A DNA stretch of 64,000 nt from NCBI GenBank assembly GCA_964565775.1, contig CAZMGB010000007.1:81021-145020 (forward strand). Reading direction: 5' to 3'. Below, piece by piece: positions 25,909-34,151 of this stretch. Position numbers and translations under genes: made by a program. Below the pieces are notes generated by a model that saw only the letters and a program-made list of their open reading frames with translations, made no database searches and was not told the DNA's origin. Each line of letters begins with the position of its first letter. Within the stretch, counting starts at the first letter, position 1. Source of the stretch: CAZMGB01 sp964565775. GTDB taxonomy: Bacteria > Chloroflexota > Dehalococcoidia > DSTF01 > JALHUB01.

Positions 25909-26949
25909 CTACGAGACCGCCAGCATGTGGACAACGCGACCCGTCTGCCCGGACTCGACCAGCTTCTCGGCTACCTCTACCGCTGCCAGCGCGTCCGCAG
26001 CGTCCATGGCCGGCGGCGACCCAGCCGCCACCGACTCCACGAACGCCTCCAGCTCCGCCCGCAGCGGCTCCTTCTTCTCCACCGTTATCATGGTTGCAGC
26101 CCCCGCTGCGGCGCCCGCCGGCGCGCCCGGTGCGCCTGCCCGGCCGGGCGACCAGGACGCCTGTGGTAGGCCACCCGCCTCTCTCGCGTAGAGCCGCAGC
26201 TCCTGGCCGAGATAGTCGACGACGAACATGCCGCGCTCGCCCAGGAGGGTCAGCTCCCGCACCTTCACCGGCGCCAGCCAGTTGACGTCCAGCACCCCGA
26301 CGACGCCGCTCGCGAAACGAAGGGTGCCCGAAAGCGTGTCCTCGTGCTCGGTGCTGACCTTCTGCTCGATCTCCGCGTACACCCGCTCCACCTCGGACCC
26401 GACCAGGTAGCGCATGACGTCGATGTCGTGGGTCGCCAGGTCGCGCACGACGCCCACGTCGCGGGTTCGTTGCGGGAACGGGCCGATTCGCCGGGCGTGG
26501 ACCTGGTACACACGCCCCAGCTCGCCCAGGTCGAGCCGCCGCTTCAGCTCTCGAACCGCCGGGTTGAACCTCTCGACATGCCCAACCGTTAAGAGAACGT
26601 CCGCCTCGCGCGCCGCCTCCACCATCCGCCGCCCCTCTTCGACGCTGCCGGCGATCGGCTTCTCCACCAGCACCGCCGTCCCCCGCTCGATGGCCGCCAG
26701 CGCCACCTCCAGGTGCAGGCCCGTCGGCACGGCAACCGAGACCACGTCGAGACGCTCCTCAGCAAGCATGCGCTTGAAGTCCCGGTAGCCGCTGACGTTG
26801 CCGACTTCCGCCAGCCGTGCCGGATCGGTGTCGGCCAGCGCCGCCAGCTCGACGCCTTCGATCTCTCCATAGACGCGGGCATGGTTGCGCCCCATGACCC
26901 CGAGGCCGATGACTCCGGCCCGCAACGGCGATCGCCGGCGCTCAGCCAC
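25909..26949 (-). CDS. Gfo/Idh/MocA oxidoreductase (WbpB-like)
   Basis: A 346-residue NAD-dependent sugar dehydrogenase starting at GTG. The Rossmann motif GVIGLGVMGRNHARVY (about 12-27) and the substrate segment VLVEKPIAGS are standard for the family; a catalytic His is likely in RDLATHDIDVMRYL. In the WbpB/WlbA route it oxidises C3 of UDP-GlcNAcA for the following transamination. It has an odd Ala/Gly/Pro insertion near residue 270 (PGRAGAPGAPAGAAAGAAT). It overlaps the aminotransferase stop by eight bases. Confidence 0.86.
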   Translation of the reverse strand: MAERRRSPLRAGVIGLGVMGRNHARVYGEIEGVELAALADTDPARLAEVGNVSGYRDFKRMLAEERLDVVSVAVPTGLHLEVALAAIERGTAVLVEKPIAGSVEEGRRMVEAAREADVLLTVGHVERFNPAVRELKRRLDLGELGRVYQVHARRIGPFPQRTRDVGVVRDLATHDIDVMRYLVGSEVERVYAEIEQKVSTEHEDTLSGTLRFASGVVGVLDVNWLAPVKVRELTLLGERGMFVVDYLGQELRLYAREAGGLPQASWSPGRAGAPGAPAGAAAGAATMITVEKKEPLRAELEAFVESVAAGSPPAMDAADALAAVEVAEKLVESGQTGRVVHMLAVS

Positions 26950-28048
26950 CGCTACCTCCCGCCGCTACCGCGCTGCGGCCCACCGCCGCCACCACGAAGT
27001 CTAGCTCCGCCCGCGACAGGCCCGGGTGTACCGGCAACGACATGACCTCCCGGCTCAGCCGCTCCGCCACCGGCAGGCTGTCCCGATAGCCAAGCCGCCG
27101 GTACAACGGCTGCCGGTGGATGGGCACGCGGTAGAAGACGCCCGTTTCGATGCCTTCCTCCCGCAAGCGGGCCGCCAGCTCGTCCCGTCCCGCGGCCACC
27201 CTCACCGTGTACTGGTGATAGACATGACGACAGCCCGGCCGCTCGGCGGGCGTCTGCACTCCTCGCAGGCGCTCCGACAGGTAGCGGGCGTTGGCGCGAC
27301 GCGCCTCCGTGAACTTCTCCAGCTTCGCGAGCTGGGCCAGCCCCAGGGCGGCCGCCATCTCCGTCATGCGGAAGTTGTAGCCCAGGAGCTCGCTCTCATA
27401 GCGCTCGACCTGCCCGTGGTCGCGGATGCGACGCGCCTGCTCGGCCACGGCCGGGTCATCCGTCGCGATCATGCCCCCTTCGCCCGTCGTCATATTCTTC
27501 GTTGCGTAGAAGGAGAAGCAGCCGCTGCCGAAGCTGCCCGCCTTTCGCCCCGCCGCGGACGCGCCGACGGCCTGACAGGCGTCCTCGACCAGCGCCAGGC
27601 CGTGGCGACCGGCGATCGCCACGATAGCCTCCATGTCGCAGGGGTGACCGTACAGGTGCACCGGCAGGAGGGCCTTCGTGCGGGGCGTAATCCTGGATTC
27701 GATGAGCTCCGGGTCGATGTTGAAGTCGTCCTCGCGCACGTCTACGAAGACGGGCCGCGCCCCCGCCAGCAACACGGCGTTGGCCGTGGCGACGAAGCTG
27801 AACGGCGTCGTGATCACCTCATCGCCCAGCCCGACGCCGTGGGCCAGCAGGGCAACCAGGAGCGCGGCCGTACCGGAGGAGACGGCCACCGCGTCCCGCA
27901 CGCCACACATCCGGGCAAACGCCGCCTCGAACTCGTGCACGCGCGCGCCCTGCGCCAACTGGCCCGACTCCAGCACGCGCAAGACGGCCTGCTGCTCTTC
28001 CTCGCCGAGGAGCGGCTGGGAAATCCGGATCCGGGGAGCATCCGCCAT
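26942..28048 (-). CDS. DegT/DnrJ-type sugar aminotransferase (WbpE-like)
   Basis: A 368-residue PLP aminotransferase with the lysine in YATKNMTTGEGG, the VEDACQAVGA aspartate motif and the N-terminal SGQLAQGARVHEFEAAFA. In the WbpE/WlbC branch it transaminates the 3-keto sugar to UDP-GlcNAc(3NH2)A. Neighbours on both sides, oxidoreductase and acetyltransferase, fit that step. The C-terminal GIETGVFYRVPIHRQPLY is typical of the family's nucleotide-sugar subgroup. Confidence 0.88.
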   Translation of the reverse strand: MADAPRIRISQPLLGEEEQQAVLRVLESGQLAQGARVHEFEAAFARMCGVRDAVAVSSGTAALLVALLAHGVGLGDEVITTPFSFVATANAVLLAGARPVFVDVREDDFNIDPELIESRITPRTKALLPVHLYGHPCDMEAIVAIAGRHGLALVEDACQAVGASAAGRKAGSFGSGCFSFYATKNMTTGEGGMIATDDPAVAEQARRIRDHGQVERYESELLGYNFRMTEMAAALGLAQLAKLEKFTEARRANARYLSERLRGVQTPAERPGCRHVYHQYTVRVAAGRDELAARLREEGIETGVFYRVPIHRQPLYRRLGYRDSLPVAERLSREVMSLPVHPGLSRAELDFVVAAVGRSAVAAGGSGG

Positions 28049-28053
28049 TGTCG

Positions 28054-28656
28054 TCAGCCCTCGCCTATCGCCGGCAGCGGCGGCAGCTCAAAGCTACGGC
28101 CGCACTCGGGGCAGCGCCAGGCCTCGTCGACGGCCCCGCCCGCCGGACGCGCAGGCTCGAGCCGCTTGCCGCACTCGCAGACGTAGCCCACCTGACGCGC
28201 CGGGCTCCCCAGCACCAGGGCGTGGTCAGGCACGTCGCGAGTCACCAGCGAGCCCGCTCCCACCATCGCCCAGCGCCCGATGACGCGGCCGGGAACCACC
28301 ACAGTCCCCGCGCCCAGCGACGCGCCCCGCCGCACGAGCGTCCTCTCCGGCTCCCAGTCGGCGTCCGTCCGCAGGCGGCCTTCAGGCGTCACCGACCGGG
28401 GAAAACGGTCATTCGTAAACGAGACGCGCGGCCCCACGAAGACGCCGTCCTCCAGCGTTACGCCCCGATAGACCGACGCCCGGTTCTCGATCTTGACGTT
28501 GCTGCCGATGACCACGTCCCGGTCGATGTATACCCCCTTGGCGATGATGCAGTTCTCACCGACAACGGCGCCCTCCCTGATCTGGGCCTCGTTCCAGACC
28601 TGGGTGCCCCTGCCCACGCGAGCCTTGGGCGACACCTCAGCGCTGGGATGGATCAT
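28054..28656 (-). CDS. Left-handed beta-helix acetyltransferase with C-terminal zinc ribbon (WbpD-like)
   Basis: A 200-residue hexapeptide-repeat acyltransferase; repeats such as VVGENCIIAKGVYIDRDVVIG and VIGRWAMVGAGSLVTRDVPDHA are plain. In the WbpD/WlbB step it N-acetylates the 3-amino sugar. After the usual end (LGSPARQVGYV) a CECG... CPECG zinc ribbon of about 40 residues is added. It overlaps the epimerase gene by 20 bases, showing tight coupling. Confidence 0.86.
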   Translation of the reverse strand: MIHPSAEVSPKARVGRGTQVWNEAQIREGAVVGENCIIAKGVYIDRDVVIGSNVKIENRASVYRGVTLEDGVFVGPRVSFTNDRFPRSVTPEGRLRTDADWEPERTLVRRGASLGAGTVVVPGRVIGRWAMVGAGSLVTRDVPDHALVLGSPARQVGYVCECGKRLEPARPAGGAVDEAWRCPECGRSFELPPLPAIGEG

Positions 28657-29704
28657 TCTCCAGGACCTTCACAATCTTCTCAGCCGCGCGCCCGTCGCCG
28701 AAGCAGGCGACGGGCCGCCCCTGCGGGCTGGGCCGCCTCGCCGCTTCCACTATGCGGGCAGCGTCGGCGCCGGCCAGCACGTTCCAGCCGCCCGTCAGCG
28801 TCTCCGGCCACTCCGTCTCCTCGCGAAGGGTGACACAGGGCACGCCGAGCAGATACGCCTCCTTCTGCACGCCACCCGAGTCGGTGACGATGCAGCGCGC
28901 ACGCTTCTCGAGGATGAGCATGTCAGAATAGCCCACCGGCTCCACCATCCGCACGTTCGGCGGAATGGCGAGAGCTGCACCCGCCGCTGCCTTCCGCGTG
29001 CGAGGGTGCGCGGGAAGGACCACGGGCTCCGGCAGCTCGCCCAGCGCCTTCAGGATCGACGACAGCCTGTCTGTCTCGTCGGTGTTGGCCGGACGATGCA
29101 CCGTCGCCAGAACGTAAGCTCCGGGCGAGAGACCCAGCTTCCCCAGAACCGACGCCTCCCCCTCCACCTTCGACAGCCACCGGAGCAGCGAGTCGTACAT
29201 CACGTCGCCCACCAGGTGGACGCCTTCGCACATCCCCTCCCGAGCGAGGTTGCTTACCGCCGTCTCGGTCGGGCAGAGGAGCACGTCGGCGCAGCGGTCG
29301 GCCAGGACCCGGTTCAGCTCCTCCGGCATCGACCGGTTGTGGCTCCTCAACCCCGCCTCGACGTGGGCCAGCGGCAAGCCCCCCTGCGCAGCCGCCAGCG
29401 CGCCGGCAAGGGTAGAGTTGGTGTCGCCGTAGACGAGCACCCAGTCCGGCCGCTCCGCCAGCAGCACGTCCTCCAGCCGCTCGAGCATCGCCGCCGTCTG
29501 GCGGGCGTGGCTGGCCGAGCCCACGTCCAGATTGTAGTCCGGCGGCGGTATGTCCAGCTCCGCGAAGAAGACATCGGAAAGCGTTTCGTCATAGTGCTGG
29601 CCGGTATGCACCAGCACCTCGCGATGGGTCATGCGGAGCACTCGGCTAACGGCCGCCGCCTTAATGAACTGGGGCCGCGCCCCTACGACGGAAACGACCT
29701 TCAC
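28637..29704 (-). CDS. UDP-N-acetylglucosamine 2-epimerase family (WbpI/WecB-like)
   Basis: A 355-residue non-hydrolysing epimerase with the start VVGARPQFIKAAAVSR, HTGQHYD, YGDTNSTLAGALAA, HVEAGLRS and the DSGGVQKEAYLLGVP nucleotide-binding end. In this gene set it probably inverts C2 of UDP-GlcNAc(3NAc)A to give UDP-ManNAc(3NAc)A; plain UDP-GlcNAc epimerisation is the alternative. It is the first of the five-gene pathway block after the WbpM-like gene (9-base gap). Confidence 0.9.
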   Translation of the reverse strand: MKVVSVVGARPQFIKAAAVSRVLRMTHREVLVHTGQHYDETLSDVFFAELDIPPPDYNLDVGSASHARQTAAMLERLEDVLLAERPDWVLVYGDTNSTLAGALAAAQGGLPLAHVEAGLRSHNRSMPEELNRVLADRCADVLLCPTETAVSNLAREGMCEGVHLVGDVMYDSLLRWLSKVEGEASVLGKLGLSPGAYVLATVHRPANTDETDRLSSILKALGELPEPVVLPAHPRTRKAAAGAALAIPPNVRMVEPVGYSDMLILEKRARCIVTDSGGVQKEAYLLGVPCVTLREETEWPETLTGGWNVLAGADAARIVEAARRPSPQGRPVACFGDGRAAEKIVKVLENDPSQR

Positions 29705-29713
29705 GAGGAGACC

Positions 29714-31624
29714 CTAGTTGGCGTTGTCGGGGGCTACGGGGGCTGCCGACGGGCGGCCGCCTTGGACGGGCCGCACCGGCAAGTCTATACGCGCCAGTGA
29801 GTGAAGGCGGCTGGCGATCTCGTCGTTGCTCTCCGGCAGATTTGACTCCAACGCGGCGATCTCTTCCAGCAGCTCAGCGCCTCGGCGCAGTTGATGGCCC
29901 TGGGCCAGAAAGATCTTCGGATGGCCCGTCCCGACGAGCTGCTCGTCGGGGCCCACCAGCTCCTCCCGCAGCTTCTCGCCCGGCCGCAGGCCGGTGTATA
30001 CGATCTCCACGTCCCGCCCCGGCACCATCCCGCGGGCGCGGATCATCTTCTCCGCCAGCTCCGCAATGCGCATGGCATCGGCCACCTCCAGCACCACCAC
30101 CTCGCCGCTGTTCGACTGCGCCGCCGCCTGCACGATGAGGGCCGCCACCTCGTGCACCGTCAGGAAGTAGCGGGCGACGTCCGGGTGGGTCACCGAGACC
30201 GGCCCGCCCCCCTGGATCTGGCGCCAGAAGGTGGTGAGGACGCTGCCCCGGCTGTCGATGACGTTGGTGAGCCGCACCGCGCAAAAGCTGGTCCGCCCCG
30301 CCCCGGCCATCGCCTTCACCAGCAGCTCGCCGATCCTCTTCGTCGCGCCCATGACGCTCGAAGGGTCAACCGCTGTGTGGCTCGATAGAAACACCACCTT
30401 CTCCGTCCGCCAGCGCTCGGCGGCGCGAAAGACGTTCAACGTTCCCGCGACGTTCACCCAGAAGGCCTGGTCCGGGTTCTCCTGCATCAGCGGCACGTGC
30501 TTGTAAGCGGCGGAGTGGAAGACGACATGCGGCCGGGCGGCGGCGAAGACCCGCTCGATCTTCTCCCGGTCGGAGATGCTGGCCAGCCAAGGTCTGACCT
30601 GGCAGTCCGGCTGCACCCGCAGTAACTCCACCCGCAGCTCGTGCAGGCCCGTCTCGTTGCTGTCCACCAGGTGCAGCGCCGACGGCCCGAAGGAGGCGAT
30701 GAGTCGGCCCAGCTCCGACCCGATCGACCCCGCCGCGCCGGTGACAAGAACCGACTTGTCGTGCAGCGTGGAGAAACAGCGCTCCCGGTCGATGTCCACC
30801 GGGTCGCGGCTCAGGAGATCGTCCACCGTCACCTCACGCAGTTCGCCAGCCTTCGCCCTGCCGCTGACGATCTCCGGCACGCCCGGCATCATCCGCACCG
30901 GCACGTTCGCCGCCTCACACATCGCCAGCACATCATGCAACGCATCGGCGCCAGCCGACGGTATGGCGAGGGCCACGAGATCGATGCTGTGCTTGCGCAC
31001 GAGCGTCGGGATCTCGTAGCGATTGCCCACCACCGGCACCCCATGAATGCGCACTCCCTTCTTTTGCGGGTCGTCGTCCACAAAGCACACAGGGCGGTAG
31101 TTCCACTCCCGATTGTGCAGCAGCTCCCGCGTGAGCAACTGCCCCGTTCTCCCTCCGCCGACGATGAGCACCCGCTTCGCCGGCGCACCCCAGCCCAGGA
31201 ACGGCAGGGCCGTACCCGCCGTCAGCCTCGGCGACAGCTTGCCGAGCCCCATGAACAGGAAGACAAAGACCCCGCTGATCAGATTGACACTCAGCGGGAT
31301 GGGGCGGTGTTCGAGCATGATGTTGACGCCGAAGGCCAGCACCGTCACCAGGCTCACCGCAAGGCCCAGGTTGAACGCGTCGACGACGCTGCCGTACTGC
31401 CATGCAGTGCGGTACACACCGAAGACGATGTTGGCGAAGATGTAGCCGAGAGCGATCAGTGGCACAGCAAACGAGAACCAGTGCCACGACTCGGCGGGGA
31501 CATTGGCGTCGAACCGCAGCGCCAGCGCCGCGGCGTAGCTACCCAGCACGATGAGGAAGTCGACGAGAAGGGATGGGGCGATGCGGAGTAGCTGGCTGGC
31601 CCTGCTGGCTGTCGGCGGGTTCAT
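29714..31624 (-). CDS. WbpM/FlaA1/CapD-type membrane nucleotide-sugar dehydratase homologue
   Basis: A 636-residue protein with four N-terminal membrane helices (about 12-130), a CoA-binding-like Rossmann domain (about 140-260) and a short-chain dehydrogenase domain with GAAGSIGSELGRL near residue 295. The family dehydrates UDP-HexNAc at C4/C6. The usual STDKAV active-site segment here reads SSHTAV (H416, T417 for Asp-Lys), while VMGATKR downstream is intact. Activity may therefore be altered or lost. It lies just downstream of the initiating sugar transferase. Confidence 0.85.
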   Translation of the reverse strand: MNPPTASRASQLLRIAPSLLVDFLIVLGSYAAALALRFDANVPAESWHWFSFAVPLIALGYIFANIVFGVYRTAWQYGSVVDAFNLGLAVSLVTVLAFGVNIMLEHRPIPLSVNLISGVFVFLFMGLGKLSPRLTAGTALPFLGWGAPAKRVLIVGGGRTGQLLTRELLHNREWNYRPVCFVDDDPQKKGVRIHGVPVVGNRYEIPTLVRKHSIDLVALAIPSAGADALHDVLAMCEAANVPVRMMPGVPEIVSGRAKAGELREVTVDDLLSRDPVDIDRERCFSTLHDKSVLVTGAAGSIGSELGRLIASFGPSALHLVDSNETGLHELRVELLRVQPDCQVRPWLASISDREKIERVFAAARPHVVFHSAAYKHVPLMQENPDQAFWVNVAGTLNVFRAAERWRTEKVVFLSSHTAVDPSSVMGATKRIGELLVKAMAGAGRTSFCAVRLTNVIDSRGSVLTTFWRQIQGGGPVSVTHPDVARYFLTVHEVAALIVQAAAQSNSGEVVVLEVADAMRIAELAEKMIRARGMVPGRDVEIVYTGLRPGEKLREELVGPDEQLVGTGHPKIFLAQGHQLRRGAELLEEIAALESNLPESNDEIASRLHSLARIDLPVRPVQGGRPSAAPVAPDNAN

Positions 31625-31691
31625 CTGTCCTTAGGGGCGCCGCCTTTCGCCGATCTGCATCTTCCCGAGCCAGGGGGCTACGGAGTGAACC

Positions 31692-32300
31692 TCAGCGCGC
31701 CCCTTCCTTGCTCAGGACCACCCGCAGGGTGCGCGCCAGTATCGCCAGGTCTCCTGCGAACGAGTGGTGGTCCGCGTAGACCAAATCGTAAGCCATCGTC
31801 TGCTCGTACGTCAAATTGGAGCGGCCGTTCACCTGCGCCAGCCCCGTGATGCCCGGCTTCACCCGGTGGCGTCTGTGGTAGTGGGGCAGGTACTGGGACA
31901 CGATCCCGGGCTCATCGGGGCGGGGACCGACCAGCCGGATGTCACCCTTGACCACATTCAAGAGCTGCGGCAGCTCATCGACGCTTGTCATGCGAAGAAT
32001 CTTACCGAGACGGGTCAGCCGCGGGTCCTTCTTGGGCGGATTGAAGTAGAAGGAAGAGAAGTCCTGGATGTGCTGAGGATAGCCGGGCTCATCTTCCGAG
32101 CCCTGCTTCATCGTCCTGAACTTGTAGGTCATGAAGAGCCGCCCGTTGAGCCCCACCCGCTTCTGGCGAAACAGCGCCGGCCCGTCCGAATCGAGCTTTA
32201 TCAGGACCGCCACGAGGAGAAGGAACGGGCTCAAGACCGTCAGCGTCAGCCCCGCGGCCAGCGGGTCGAAGATCCTCACCGGTAGCGGCTCTCGCTTCAT
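31692..32300 (-). CDS. Undecaprenyl-phosphate sugar phosphotransferase (initiating glycosyltransferase)
   Basis: A 202-residue monotopic phosphoglycosyl transferase that loads the first sugar-1-phosphate onto the lipid carrier. The N-terminal hydrophobic reentrant helix lies at about residues 14-36; KFRTM, VDELPQLLNV and LVGPRPDEP are the family motifs. ATG 32300 is used because its ATGA overlaps the aminotransferase stop. The frame continues upstream antiparallel to nothing meaningful, as part of the aminotransferase in another frame. The PglC/WbpL-type short form is compatible with an N-acetylated deoxy-sugar substrate. Confidence 0.92.
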   Translation of the reverse strand: MKREPLPVRIFDPLAAGLTLTVLSPFLLLVAVLIKLDSDGPALFRQKRVGLNGRLFMTYKFRTMKQGSEDEPGYPQHIQDFSSFYFNPPKKDPRLTRLGKILRMTSVDELPQLLNVVKGDIRLVGPRPDEPGIVSQYLPHYHRRHRVKPGITGLAQVNGRSNLTYEQTMAYDLVYADHHSFAGDLAILARTLRVVLSKEGAR

Positions 32301-33457
32301 CGTTGATGCGATGTGATTATCTCCTCGACGGCGTCCGCCACACGGGCGACATCGGCTTCGCTCATCAGCGTATAGAGGGGCAGCGACACTAGCCCCTCGT
32401 AGGCGGCCTCCGCCTGGGGAAAGTCGCCCTTGCAGAAGCCAAACCCCTCCTTGTAGTAGGAATGATAGTGGATCGGAATGAAATGCACCGAAGTCCCGAT
32501 TCCGCGTCGGTGCAGCTCCTCGACGAACTCGTCCCGGTCCATCGTCAGCCGCTCCGGCTCGAGCCGCAGGACGTAGAGGTGCCAGGCGTGCCGCACCTCC
32601 GGCCGCACATGCGGCACCACGACCCCCGCCAGCCCCGCGAAACGACGATTGTACTCCTGCGCGTACCTCTCGCGTACGCTCAAGAAGCCTTCGAGCCTTT
32701 CGAGCTGGTGGAGACCCAGCGCCGCCTGCATATCCGTCATCGCGAAGTTGAAGCCGGGCGCCAGCACCTCGTAGAACGCGGAACCGCCCGCCGTGTAGCG
32801 CTTCCAGGCGCCGGCGCTCATACCGTGCAGCCGCAGCAGGCGCACCTGGTCGGCCAGATCCTCCCGCTCGCTCGTAGCCATTCCCCCCTGGCCCGTGGTC
32901 AGGTTCTTCGTGGCGTAGAAGCTGAAGACGGTCACGTCGCCGAGGGTGCCGACGGGCCGGTCGCGATAGCGCGCGCCCACGGCGTGCGCCGCGTCCTCGA
33001 TGACCATAAGGTTGTGGCGACGGGCGATCTCCAGCAGCTCGTCCATGCGGCAGGGCTGGCCCCCGTAATGGACGGGCATGATCGCCCGCGTCCGCGGCGT
33101 GACGCGTCGCTCCACCTGCTCCGGGTCGAGATTGTAGTCGTCGATGCAGATGTCCGCCAGGACCGGCTTCGCCCGCTGGTGGACGATGACGTTCACGCAG
33201 GCGCAGAAGGTGAGCGGCGACGTGATCACCTCGTCGCCCTCGCCTATGCCGGCGGCGGCCAGAGCAAGCTGCAAGCCGGCGGTGCACGAGCTTACGGACA
33301 CGGCGTGCCCGGAGCCCACGTACTCCCGGAAGCGCTCCTCGAAGAGCCGCATCTTGGGCCCGCCCGTCAGCCAGCCCGACCGCAGCGTGTCCACCACCTC
33401 GTCGATCTCGCCTTCGGTCAGGTCGGGCCGATAGTAGGGAAGGAAGTTCTCGTCCAG
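32297..33457 (-). CDS. DegT-type aminotransferase, probable CTG start
   Basis: A PLP sugar aminotransferase with SSCTAGLQLAL, the VIEDAAHAVGA segment and the lysine in YATKNLTTGQGG. The first ATG/GTG/TTG is GTG 33397, but the conserved N-terminus (NFLPYYRPDLTEGEIDE) lies upstream of it, in frame, without any standard start. CTG at 33457 is preceded by AAGGGGGG, giving 386 residues. A PglE-like 4-amino-sugar role is likely given the neighbouring WbpM-like and PglC-like genes, but this is inference. It overlaps the sugar transferase start by four bases. Confidence 0.85.
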   Translation of the reverse strand: MDENFLPYYRPDLTEGEIDEVVDTLRSGWLTGGPKMRLFEERFREYVGSGHAVSVSSCTAGLQLALAAAGIGEGDEVITSPLTFCACVNVIVHQRAKPVLADICIDDYNLDPEQVERRVTPRTRAIMPVHYGGQPCRMDELLEIARRHNLMVIEDAAHAVGARYRDRPVGTLGDVTVFSFYATKNLTTGQGGMATSEREDLADQVRLLRLHGMSAGAWKRYTAGGSAFYEVLAPGFNFAMTDMQAALGLHQLERLEGFLSVRERYAQEYNRRFAGLAGVVVPHVRPEVRHAWHLYVLRLEPERLTMDRDEFVEELHRRGIGTSVHFIPIHYHSYYKEGFGFCKGDFPQAEAAYEGLVSLPLYTLMSEADVARVADAVEEIITSHQR

Positions 33458-33458
33458 C

Positions 33459-34151
33459 TCAGTCGCCCCCCTTCGTGATCGCGACCAGGTAGTGGCTGCG
33501 CAGAAACGGCAGCTTCTCCAGCAGATAGCAGACGAGCCACGACCGGGGCGCCAGGAGCCGCGTCAGGGGCGGCGCCAGCGTCACCCGTCGCCAGTCCAGC
33601 GCGCAGTCCGGAAACAGCGCTTGCACCTGCCGCTTGCCGAGCGGGCGCACGTCCGGGTTGCGCGGGTTCAGCCAGAAGTCGTACAGGAGCGCGAGACCGC
33701 CCCGCCGGAGCACCCGCAGCATCTCGTCCGCCACCCTGCCGCGCGTCCCTTCATCCAGGATCGAGCTGAACAGGGTGAAACCAAGCGCCAGGTCGAAAGA
33801 GGCGTCCGCGCAGGGAAGGGCGGAGGCGTCGGCTTCCGAGAAGCATACGTTGGGGCTCAGCTCACGCGCTCTCTCGATGCGCTCCGGCAGCAGGTCGACC
33901 CCTTCCAGATTCTCCGGCCGCGCCCCGTAGCGCAGCATGTCCCGCAGCACCGACCCGTCGCCGCAGCCTACGTCCAGCACCCGCCGCTCGCCCAGGGGCA
34001 GCAAGCCGTGGCGGCCCAGCATCTCCACCAGGGCTTTCTCGCGCTGCTGATAGAGATAGAGGTTCGCCGGCTCCCAGTACGAGTAACGGGCGTCGAGCCC
34101 CAGCTCCCTGCGGCGGGCGTAGGCGGTGCGGACGCGCTCGGCTTCCCTCAC
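33459..34151 (-). CDS. Class I SAM-dependent methyltransferase
   Basis: A 230-residue methyltransferase with motif I VLDVGCGDGSVLRDM (about residues 58-72), the EGVDLLPERI acidic loop and FDLALGFTLFSSILD (motif IV). It starts at GTG 34151, overlapping the glycosyltransferase stop. Because it sits among glycosyltransferases it could methylate a glycan or sugar end, but the acceptor cannot be inferred from sequence. Confidence 0.82.
   Translation of the reverse strand: MREAERVRTAYARRRELGLDARYSYWEPANLYLYQQREKALVEMLGRHGLLPLGERRVLDVGCGDGSVLRDMLRYGARPENLEGVDLLPERIERARELSPNVCFSEADASALPCADASFDLALGFTLFSSILDEGTRGRVADEMLRVLRRGGLALLYDFWLNPRNPDVRPLGKRQVQALFPDCALDWRRVTLAPPLTRLLAPRSWLVCYLLEKLPFLRSHYLVAITKGGD

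Noticed and set aside
31692..33287. One 531-residue fusion of aminotransferase and sugar transferase on the minus strand
   Set aside because: The N-terminal part is an off-frame reading of the aminotransferase gene; the sugar transferase proper starts at 32300 with ATGA overlap.
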